The position numbers were made by a program, and so were the translations under genes. Positions 7,198 through 13,640 of a stretch of DNA of 24,227 nt are shown piece after piece (position 1 is the stretch's first letter; each line of letters starts with the position of its first letter). The stretch is from Thermoplasmatales archaeon (GTDB taxonomy: Archaea > Thermoplasmatota > E2 > DHVEG-1): the NCBI GenBank assembly GCA_023128855.1, contig JAGMDE010000011.1, forward strand, positions 1 to 24,227, read 5' to 3'. The notes below the pieces were generated by a model. That model was not told the DNA's origin. It saw only the letters and a list, made by a program, of their open reading frames with translations, and did not search any database.

Positions 7198-7395
7198 TTA
7201 CCGTGACTTCAACCCACGTTGATTCTGATAGTTACCAGATTTTTTATCGTAAAGCTCAGTATAGGTGATATAGATATTTGGGTCAACATACAAACTTGTG
7301 TTCTCAACAGCTTTTATATTTGTTACAGGAATAACCGACATAAACACAACAATAGACATAAAAACAGCTATCACTAGCTTCTTTATATTTCTCAT
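7198..7395 (-). CDS. Small secreted protein, truncated relative of the 8364-8984 product
   Basis: A 65-residue protein with a signal peptide (residues 1-29) followed by AVENTSLYVDPNIYITYTELYD. This segment matches AVENSNIYV...DPNICIGYNEA in the first gene of the same operon, and the DNA is also clearly similar (about 7270-7320 against 8836-8905). After this shared part the sequence diverges and stops, so it looks like the start of a duplicated gene whose body was lost. Its ATG overlaps the TGA of the 311-residue gene (ATGA, 7392-7395), which argues that it is still translated by coupling. Function unknown. Confidence 0.55.
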   Translation of the reverse strand: MRNIKKLVIAVFMSIVVFMSVIPVTNIKAVENTSLYVDPNIYITYTELYDKKSGNYQNQRGLKSR

Positions 7396-8327
7396 TTTTC
7401 ATACAACTCCTGATGGAAAGGATATCCACCACAACTTTCTTTACAATTGAAGGAATGACCTGTTAATTGCTCTGTTTCTTGGCCGAGAACATTTGTAGTC
7501 TCAACAATTTCAACACTTGACCCAAAAATAGGATGTAATATACCATCAATCTCGAACTCGGCAACAAAACTATAATTTCCATCAGGAACCTGGTTGCCAT
7601 AATTATCTTTCTGATCCCAATTCCAGGTCTTAGTTCCCAATAATGGAAGCTCCCATGTTTCCTGTAATTCTTCTTCGTATACTATGTTAAACTCTTCTAC
7701 ATCTTCATTAGATTCAAACACGTAGAAATGTGGATTAACAAGTTCTATGTCCCTAAGTTTCATAAATGGGAAAACCAACCTTTTTATTTTTACTGGTATC
7801 TCTGTCCCTCGCTTATATTTCTCATCAGTAACTCTCATTTCAAGCATATAAGAACTTTCAATAAAGAGTGCATGTTCAGAACTTCCTGTCATAGTCAAAG
7901 GTTCAAAAGGATAACCACTAGAACCTTCACATGTTCCCAAAAAATTCCCAAAAGTACCAAGTGCAGCAATTTCCCATTCTATATATTCACCACTAAAGGA
8001 GTTATTGAGATTGGCGGTTCCTTCATGTAAATAAACCATGGCACTTGATTCATTTTTATTCATTGTACCAACTCCTTGTAAATCAATTGGATCACAAGGA
8101 TTAAATATGTAAATGCCAGGTAGGATTTTTCCGTCATCACCAGATGTAACTGCTTGTTTTATTATTTTTTTCATAGATGGATTTATGTTTAAATTTCCTT
8201 GTTGATCTAAAAATGTAAAAAATCCATCAAAATCCTCATTGTTCTCCTCAGCATTAATAGCAGTTATGCTTAAAGATAAAAACAAACATACTACTGTTCC
8301 CACTCCAAACATTTTTCTCTTTTTCAT
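7392..8327 (-). CDS. Secreted protein with BsuPI/FlgD-like Ig domain, function unknown
   Basis: A 311-residue protein with a signal peptide (about residues 1-26, ending AINA). Residues 27-165 are of no family I recognise and hold two cysteines (NPCDP, GTCEG). Residues about 170-280 read as a beta-sandwich: KRGTEIPVKIKRL, then TWNWDQKDNYGNQVPDGNYSF, the pattern seen in FlgD-type Ig and BsuPI proteinase-inhibitor-like domains. The C-terminus has two more cysteines (NCKESCGGYP). GAGGT (about 8336-8341, minus strand) precedes the ATG by a good distance. It is the middle gene of the minus-strand cluster. A peptidase-inhibitor role next to secreted peptidases is conceivable but only a guess. Confidence 0.65.
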   Translation of the reverse strand: MKKRKMFGVGTVVCLFLSLSITAINAEENNEDFDGFFTFLDQQGNLNINPSMKKIIKQAVTSGDDGKILPGIYIFNPCDPIDLQGVGTMNKNESSAMVYLHEGTANLNNSFSGEYIEWEIAALGTFGNFLGTCEGSSGYPFEPLTMTGSSEHALFIESSYMLEMRVTDEKYKRGTEIPVKIKRLVFPFMKLRDIELVNPHFYVFESNEDVEEFNIVYEEELQETWELPLLGTKTWNWDQKDNYGNQVPDGNYSFVAEFEIDGILHPIFGSSVEIVETTNVLGQETEQLTGHSFNCKESCGGYPFHQELYEK

Positions 8328-8363
8328 TTTTTATTACCTCTTTTTATTCTAAAAAAAGATAAA

Positions 8364-8984
8364 TTAAGTATAAGTAATACATATAAACGGAGACCAGCCA
8401 TCAACTTCGAACCAATTACAATATGGAAAACCATTTTCATATATAGTATTAAGGGACCAATACCCAAGATAAGTAACAGCAAAACCAGCATGATTCTCAG
8501 TTACATGATTGTCTAACATGCCCATAATTAAATCCATATCATCCGTGCCTGTATGCCAGAATAACATAGCCGTATAAATAAATCCAAAAGGCATGAGGAC
8601 ATTTGGAAAACCAACCATCATAGAAGAACAACTAGCATATCCAACAAAAGAACCACTGTAAATATGAGTGCCAGTCATTCCTAAATCCACAAGGATAAAT
8701 TCTAAATCCTCAGAATCAACAAAACCGTGATCTTCAACCCTGTTTATTATCTCTTGAACTAACGCCTTATCTTCTACAGATTCAACATAACAAAGCATAT
8801 TTTCTAATACCCTCGCTTCATTATAACCAATGCAGATATTCGGATCAACATATATATTTGAGTTCTCAACATATATATTTGAGTTCTCAACAGCCTCTAT
8901 ATTTTCCATAGGGATAACCATAACAGAAGATATCATCACAACTGTTACAAAAAAGGTTATTCCCAACATTTTTTTATTTTTCAT
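8364..8984 (-). CDS. Secreted protein of unknown family, first gene of three-gene cluster
   Basis: From the ATG at 8984, preceded by GTGAT as ribosome-binding sequence, the protein has 206 residues; an upstream GTG at 8993 falls within that sequence and is less likely. A signal peptide covers about residues 1-30. Next comes a 7-residue duplication (ENSNIYV twice), a helical acidic stretch (YVESVEDKALVQEIINRVED) and a hydrophobic, Gly- and aromatic-rich C-terminal half with several cysteines. I do not recognise it. It sits 36 bases upstream of the 311-residue gene, so the three genes are probably one operon. TATA-like sequences lie at about 9031-9050 on the minus strand. Confidence 0.6.
   Translation of the reverse strand: MKNKKMLGITFFVTVVMISSVMVIPMENIEAVENSNIYVENSNIYVDPNICIGYNEARVLENMLCYVESVEDKALVQEIINRVEDHGFVDSEDLEFILVDLGMTGTHIYSGSFVGYASCSSMMVGFPNVLMPFGFIYTAMLFWHTGTDDMDLIMGMLDNHVTENHAGFAVTYLGYWSLNTIYENGFPYCNWFEVDGWSPFICITYT
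8845..8886. repeat. Exact 21-base tandem duplication inside a secreted-protein gene
   Basis: Two identical 21-base units, 8845-8865 and 8866-8886, followed by six more bases of a third. They encode the repeated ENSNIYV just after the signal peptide. The exactness suggests a recent replication slippage event. Confidence 0.9.
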
Positions 8985-9066
8985 TTTTATCACATCATTT
9001 TTATATTTATAATTTAGGTTTGTCGGCTAAAGTATATAACCTTTATAGAGCAGTGGCTGAATCTTT

Positions 9067-9077
9067 AAAAAAAAAAA
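9067..9077 (-). terminator. T-tract terminator of the tandem winged-helix gene
   Basis: On the minus strand there are eleven consecutive T about 16 bases after the stop at 9093, with more T-rich sequence before them. This is typical of archaeal intrinsic termination. Confidence 0.5.
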
Positions 9078-9092
9078 TCATTTTTATTTCTT

Positions 9093-9818
9093 TTAAGAAC
9101 AAAAAGGTGGATTGAAAAACACTTGGAACAAATCAACAACAGAGTCTATCTGATCATTAATATTCCTAATTATTCCTCTATTAATATTACCTTTTTGCTT
9201 TTCCGCATCTATTTCTTTTTGTATATATTTGTTGATGAAAATAAATGAATCGATAATATCCTCATAAAATAAACTATGCTTATTTGCAAGTAATAACTTA
9301 TATATTGAATTTATCACTTCTTGGGTTTTTCTTCTGTAAAACTTTTCTGATGTGATTGTTTTCCGTTGAATAGCTTTATCATTATATGAAAATGGATGGA
9401 CTAGACCATTTTTAACAGGTACTTCTTCAATAATATCATTATTAATCATTTTTTTTAAATAATATGAAACTGTAGAGGGGGGCATCTCCAGATCTTTACT
9501 AATTTCTATTTGTGAACATGATAACGAAAAGAGTAAATATATTAAAATTTTACAAGAATTTTTGTTTCTAAGAAAAGAAAGAATCTCTTTATCTTCTTGA
9601 CCCAACTTATTTGATATGAAAATTCTTTTAAATTTTCCATCAATTTTTTCTTTAATTATTCCAATTTTATTGAGGTAAATTAGATGATATAAAAGAGTAG
9701 TTATTGGAATATTTTTTTTCCTTGAAATTTCACGTATATACAAACCTGGATTTTCATTAATAAAATCATATAATTCTTTTCTTTTTTGAAAATTTAATAC
9801 TTCTCTTCCAGATATCAT
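9093..9818 (-). CDS. Tandem winged-helix transcription regulator
   Basis: A 241-residue predicted DNA-binding protein with two consecutive winged-helix domains: residues about 10-70 (LYIREISRKKNIPITTLLYHLIYLNK) and 75-135 (SQIEISKDLEMPPSTVSYYLKKM). The rest, to residue 241, is helical and unassigned. The product at 13032-13640 has the same two-domain plan and clear similarity, so they are paralogues. Such ArsR/MarR-like double-domain regulators are common in Thermoplasmatota. The gene is divergent from the nitrilase-family gene, across a promoter region with a 26-base tandem repeat that may be its operator. The target genes cannot be told. Confidence 0.8.
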   Translation of the reverse strand: MISGREVLNFQKRKELYDFINENPGLYIREISRKKNIPITTLLYHLIYLNKIGIIKEKIDGKFKRIFISNKLGQEDKEILSFLRNKNSCKILIYLLFSLSCSQIEISKDLEMPPSTVSYYLKKMINNDIIEEVPVKNGLVHPFSYNDKAIQRKTITSEKFYRRKTQEVINSIYKLLLANKHSLFYEDIIDSFIFINKYIQKEIDAEKQKGNINRGIIRNINDQIDSVVDLFQVFFNPPFCS

Positions 9819-9846
9819 GTTTTTAACTCACAGATTTATTAATAAT

Positions 9847-9862
9847 ACTTTTTATATATAAT
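9847..9862 (-). promoter_or_regulatory. TATA box of the tandem winged-helix gene
   Basis: On the minus strand TTATATATAAAAAG lies about 27 bases before a predicted transcription start near 9827. The 26-base tandem repeat lies immediately upstream. Confidence 0.45.
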
Positions 9863-9864
9863 GT

Positions 9865-9916
9865 GTTTTTTACTACTTATATACTTTTTTGTTTTTTACT
9901 ACTTATAAACTTTTTT
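9865..9916. repeat. 26-base tandem repeat in a divergent promoter region
   Basis: Two 26-base units (9865-9890, 9891-9916) differ at one base (T or A at unit position 18). Each contains TTTACTACTTATA between T-runs. The spacing equals about two and a half DNA turns per unit. It lies between the winged-helix regulator and the nitrilase-family gene. Confidence 0.85.
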
Positions 9917-9942
9917 AATTTAATTATTAACTTATCAACAAC

Positions 9943-9976
9943 ATTATAAAAAAACTTAGTATACTGGCTTTTGGGG
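9943..9976 (+). promoter_or_regulatory. Promoter and G-tract leader of the nitrilase-family gene
   Basis: TATA box ATTATAAAAA (about 9943-9952) predicts transcription from about 9973, at GGGG (9973-9976), seven bases before the GTG start at 9984. Confidence 0.45.
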
Positions 9977-9983
9977 TTTTAGT

Positions 9984-10814
9984 GTGAAAGTTGCAATTAT
10001 AACAATGCGGCCAAAAATCGCTAATAAAAAGGCCAATCTAGAAACAATGAAAAACCACATTGAAAAAACAAAAGCAGACATGTATATTTTTGGAGAACTA
10101 ACGATCTGTGGATATAACGCTAAAGATGAAATGCGTGACATTGCCGAAACAATTAATGGCCCAACCGTAAAATTTGTAAAAGATCTAGCAAAGAAACATA
10201 ATTGCTACATTGTCTTTGGAATGCCTTTAAAAGATAGCACGGTAAGAGGTATAATCAACAACTCGTCAATATTAATCCATCCAAGTGAAAAGGTTGACTT
10301 TTACAACAAATGGTTTTTACCAACAGTTGGCCCATTTGAAGAAAAAATCTTTTTTGATGAAGGAGAGGAGCTTACACTTTGTGATACCAAGTTTGGTAAA
10401 ATCGGTTTAATAGTTTGTTATGATATATTCTTCCCAGAATTATGTAAAGCTTATGCTTTAATGGGTGCGGACATTATAATTTGTTTATCTGCAACACCCT
10501 CTGTTACAAGGAAATACTTTGAAACACTTATACCTGCTCGTGCAATAGAAAACACTGTATTTTTCATCTATGTAAACCTAGTTGGTACACAAGAAAATAT
10601 GGTATTCTGGGGCGGATCTGAAATCAGAGATCCATTGTCCAATCAAATCTTAAAAGCACCTTACTTTAAAGAGAGTGTAAAAGTCTGTGAAATTGATCTT
10701 AAACAAATTGAGTTTGCAAGAGCAAACCGTCCTGTACTACGAGACATTAAATCAGAAATCTATAATGACCTTTACAACCTCTCTCGAACTCACAAATTAG
10801 ACACAAAAAAATGA
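9984..10814 (+). CDS. Nitrilase-superfamily carbon-nitrogen hydrolase
   Basis: A cytoplasmic amidohydrolase of 276 residues, the usual length of the family. The Glu-Lys-Cys triad is complete: E38 (FGELTICGY), K109 (YNKWFLP) and C145 (LIVCYDIFFPE). It has no signal peptide. The start is a GTG at 9984, preceded by GGGG. The substrate cannot be inferred; related proteins act on amides, omega-amidated acids or N-carbamoyl compounds. The next gene begins 88 bases on with its own leader and, possibly, a terminator between them, so co-transcription with transketolase is uncertain. The gene is divergent from a tandem winged-helix regulator that may control it. Confidence 0.85.
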   Translation: MKVAIITMRPKIANKKANLETMKNHIEKTKADMYIFGELTICGYNAKDEMRDIAETINGPTVKFVKDLAKKHNCYIVFGMPLKDSTVRGIINNSSILIHPSEKVDFYNKWFLPTVGPFEEKIFFDEGEELTLCDTKFGKIGLIVCYDIFFPELCKAYALMGADIIICLSATPSVTRKYFETLIPARAIENTVFFIYVNLVGTQENMVFWGGSEIRDPLSNQILKAPYFKESVKVCEIDLKQIEFARANRPVLRDIKSEIYNDLYNLSRTHKLDTKK

Positions 10815-10860
10815 GTAACAAGTGAAATTTACAAAAAGTATTTACACAGTAAAAGTATTC

Positions 10861-10882
10861 GGGAAAAACATCCCTTATTTTT
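10861..10882 (+). terminator. Weak hairpin with T-tract after the nitrilase-family gene
   Basis: GGGA/TCCC (10861-10864/10871-10874) with a six-base loop, followed by TTATTTTTA. It is a small stem, so the assignment is tentative. Confidence 0.3.
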
Positions 10883-10902
10883 AGTTAGCGGGGAGTAAAA
10901 TA

Positions 10903-11760
10903 ATGAAGGGGAAAAACAAGAACGATTTACATGAACTTAAATTAATGGCTGTCAAGATTAGAAAGCATATAATTGAGATGCTATACAGAGCCAAATCAGG
11001 CCATCCAGGTGGATCATTATCAGCCGTTGATGCACTTGTTGCGTTGTATTTTAGTCATATGAACCACAATCCAAAAAATCCTTGTGATCCAAACAGAGAT
11101 CGTTTTATTCTGAGCAAAGGTCACGCAGCACCTGCACTTTATGCTGTCCTTGCTGAATGTGGATATTTTAATGTCAAAGAACTTAATAAATTGAGAACCG
11201 CTAACTGTATGCTTCAGGGTCATCCCGTATGTACATATGTTCCAGGCGTTGAAGCTTCAACTGGATCTCTTGGGCATGGTCTTTCTTTTGCAAATGGTGT
11301 TGCCCTTGCTGGCAAATTAGATAAAAAGAATTACAAAGTTTATACAATGCTGGGTGACGGTGAAACAGGTGAAGGTCAGATATGGGAAGCAGCAGCTGTC
11401 GTAGCACATTATAAGCTTGATAATTTAACTGCAATGATTGATAGGAATTTTTTACAAATTGATGGTTACACAGAGGATGTATTGAAATTAGAATCGGTTA
11501 GAGATCGATGGGGTTCCTTTGGGTGGAATGTTATTGAAATCGATGGACATGATATAAAACAGATTCTTGACGCTTTAAAAGAAGCAGATGCCTATAAAAG
11601 AAAACCTACTGTAATTGTGTTAAATACAACTAAAGGCAAAGGTGTCTCGTTCATGGAAAACAATGTTGACTTCCATGGCGTCCCACCAAATGAAATGGAA
11701 AGAAATCTAGCAATTAAAGAGCTTAATCTTGAACAGAAAAAACTGGAGGCTTCACTATGA
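10903..11760 (+). CDS. Transketolase, N-terminal (thiamine pyrophosphate-binding) subunit
   Basis: With the next gene forms transketolase, which moves two-carbon units between sugar phosphates to make ribose 5-phosphate and erythrose 4-phosphate. The 285-residue subunit shows SGHPGGSLSAVDAL near 27-40, LSKGHAAPALYAVLAECG, STGSLGHGLSFANG and the thiamine diphosphate motif GDGETGEGQIWEA (ending about 20 residues later in DRN). GGGG (10890-10893) lies nine bases before the ATG. Its TGA overlaps the ATG of the C-terminal subunit (ATGA, 11757-11760), so translation of both is coupled. Split transketolases are normal in archaea, which often lack the oxidative pentose phosphate pathway. Confidence 0.93.
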   Translation: MKGKNKNDLHELKLMAVKIRKHIIEMLYRAKSGHPGGSLSAVDALVALYFSHMNHNPKNPCDPNRDRFILSKGHAAPALYAVLAECGYFNVKELNKLRTANCMLQGHPVCTYVPGVEASTGSLGHGLSFANGVALAGKLDKKNYKVYTMLGDGETGEGQIWEAAAVVAHYKLDNLTAMIDRNFLQIDGYTEDVLKLESVRDRWGSFGWNVIEIDGHDIKQILDALKEADAYKRKPTVIVLNTTKGKGVSFMENNVDFHGVPPNEMERNLAIKELNLEQKKLEASL

Positions 11761-12701
11761 GTAAAAAAGTAATGGTAAATCCACGAAATGCCTATGGTGA
11801 AGCACTAATCGAACTAGGTAAAAAACATAAAAACCTAGTTGTACTTGACGCGGATCTTTCTAAATCAACTAAAACAATAATGTTTGCAAAGAAATATCCT
11901 GAAAGATTCTTTGAAATGGGTATTGCAGAAGCAAATATGATTACTACTGCTGCAGGACTTGCATCATGTGGAAAAATACCCTTTGTCAGTACATTTGCAG
12001 TGTTTGCAACTGGACGAGTATATGACCAGATACGTATGGACCTTGCCTATTCACAGGCAAATGTGAAAATTTTTGCTACGCATGGTGGAATAAGCGTTGG
12101 AAAAGACGGTGTAAGCCATCAAATGATAGAAGATATTGCTCTTATGAGAGTACTTCCAAATATGACAGTTTTTGCACCTAGTGATGCAACACAAACAGGA
12201 AAAATTGTACATCTCATGGCAGAAAAAGAAGGACCAATGTACGCAAGAGTTGGAAGGGCAGATGCACCATTGATCTATAATAAAAAGAATCTAAATGATA
12301 TCAAAATTGGAAAAGGTATGACTGTAAAAGATGGATCAGATATTACACTGATTGCTACTGGAACCATGGTAGAACCAGCATTAGAGGCTCGAAAAACACT
12401 AAAAAAAGATGGAATTTCTGCTCGTGTAATCGATATGCATACATTAAAACCATTAGATGAAAAACTTATTTTGAAATGTGCTAAAGAAACAAATGCAATC
12501 ATTACTGCAGAAGAGCATTCAATCATTGGTGGATTAGGAGCAGCAGTAGCAGAAATAATAGCAGAAAAAAATATTGATATCAAGTTTCATAGAATGGGTA
12601 TCAAAGATATTTTCTGTGAAAGTGGAAATCCTGCAGATCTTTTAGAAAAATATCAGTTAAACGAAAAACATATGGTTAAATTTGCTAAAAAGTTGGTTTA
12701 A
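11757..12701 (+). CDS. Transketolase, C-terminal (pyrimidine-binding) subunit
   Basis: A 314-residue partner of the preceding gene. It has the pyrimidine-binding domain (FEMGIAEANMITTAAGLAS near 58-76, with the Glu that activates the cofactor, and SVGKDGVSHQMIEDIALMR) and the C-terminal transketolase fold (TLIATGTMVEPALEA, TAEEHSIIGGLGAAVAEI). It starts at the ATG within the previous stop. It is complete in length for the split archaeal form. A DXS-like or pyruvate dehydrogenase E1-like enzyme is less likely, because the paired N-terminal subunit is typical of transketolase. Confidence 0.92.
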   Translation: MSKKVMVNPRNAYGEALIELGKKHKNLVVLDADLSKSTKTIMFAKKYPERFFEMGIAEANMITTAAGLASCGKIPFVSTFAVFATGRVYDQIRMDLAYSQANVKIFATHGGISVGKDGVSHQMIEDIALMRVLPNMTVFAPSDATQTGKIVHLMAEKEGPMYARVGRADAPLIYNKKNLNDIKIGKGMTVKDGSDITLIATGTMVEPALEARKTLKKDGISARVIDMHTLKPLDEKLILKCAKETNAIITAEEHSIIGGLGAAVAEIIAEKNIDIKFHRMGIKDIFCESGNPADLLEKYQLNEKHMVKFAKKLV

Positions 12702-12719
12702 ACTTCTTTTAAATCCAAA

Positions 12720-12731
12720 TTTTTTTATATG
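12720..12731 (+). promoter_or_regulatory. TATA box of the 3-TM protein gene
   Basis: TTTTTTTATATG lies about 27 bases before a predicted start near 12753, giving a leader with GGAATGGGAT ahead of the ATG at 12767. Confidence 0.45.
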
Positions 12732-12766
12732 CTTCCCATGATTTGTGATTATAGGAATGGGATACA

Positions 12767-13012
12767 ATGGATGAGATTACATTATTTTTATCTATAGTAA
12801 TAGCTGGATTTTCTTTTCTGCTGGCTCTGGTTTCATTTATTGCATATTATCGTTTACATGCAATGAAGCTTCTTCTTGTTGGAATGGCTTTTTTAGGATT
12901 TGTTGCTAAAGGAGTAATGATAGCATTTGGTGTTTTTGATCAGGGTCTTATTGGTTTGGTGATTGATTTTGTGATTATTGTATTTCTTTATTTTGCTGCG
13001 ATAAAGAAATAA
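12767..13012 (+). CDS. Small 3-TM membrane protein, paired with a winged-helix regulator
   Basis: An 81-residue protein with three hydrophobic helices (about 4-26, 33-54 and 58-77) and a short basic end (AIKK). It recalls the ~90-residue membrane proteins found beside winged-helix regulators in other archaea, but I cannot name the family with confidence. It is 19 bases upstream of the winged-helix gene in the same direction, probably one operon, so it may act as a membrane sensor or partner of that regulator. This functional link is inference. Confidence 0.65.
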   Translation: MDEITLFLSIVIAGFSFLLALVSFIAYYRLHAMKLLLVGMAFLGFVAKGVMIAFGVFDQGLIGLVIDFVIIVFLYFAAIKK

Positions 13013-13031
13013 TGGTTTTTTGGAGTTTTAA

Positions 13032-13640
13032 ATGGCTGAAGAGGATGTCTTGGGGTTAAAAACAAGACGTAAGATTTATAATCATATTCTTAGACATCCT
13101 GGCTTACATGAACGTGAGTTGTCAAGACAGTTAGATATTCCTCTTGGTACTATTGATTATCATTTGTTTTATCTTAAGAAAAAGGGCATTTTGACTGTGA
13201 AATCTGATGAGAGATTCTCCCGGTATTATGTTAGTGGCGAGGTAGGTATAAAAGATAAGAAAGTTCTTGCTGTTTTAAGGCAAAAGGTTTCTCGGAAAAT
13301 AGTTATTTTTTTACTTTTAAATCCTCATTCTTTACATAGAGATATATGTAAATATTTAGGTTTGGCTCGTTCTACTACTTCGTTTCATTTGAATAAACTT
13401 AGTGATTTAGAGATTATCCTTCGTATTGAGATAGGCAGGGAGACTAAATATTATATCAAAGAGGTAAATCATGTCTCTGATATACTTATTACTTATCAGA
13501 AAAGTTTTTTTGATGATGCCGTCGATCGTTTTGTAGATTCATGGCTTGAGATGCATCCAAGATATCTTCGAAAAACAAAGAAAAAAGAAAGAGATCTTAG
13601 TCTTCTTTCCCTTTTCGAAACATTACAACTGCGGCGATAA
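13032..13640 (+). CDS. Tandem winged-helix transcription regulator, paralogue of the 9093-9818 gene
   Basis: A 202-residue predicted DNA-binding protein with two winged-helix domains: residues about 8-68 (HERELSRQLDIPLGTIDYHLFYLKKKG) and 72-135 (HRDICKYLGLARSTTSFHLNKLSDL), then a basic helical tail. GGAG (13022-13025) lies six bases before the ATG. It follows the 3-TM gene and probably shares its transcript. The last 44 bases overlap the 3' end of the convergent 894-residue surface protein gene, so either mRNA could affect the other. Confidence 0.8.
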   Translation: MAEEDVLGLKTRRKIYNHILRHPGLHERELSRQLDIPLGTIDYHLFYLKKKGILTVKSDERFSRYYVSGEVGIKDKKVLAVLRQKVSRKIVIFLLLNPHSLHRDICKYLGLARSTTSFHLNKLSDLEIILRIEIGRETKYYIKEVNHVSDILITYQKSFFDDAVDRFVDSWLEMHPRYLRKTKKKERDLSLLSLFETLQLRR

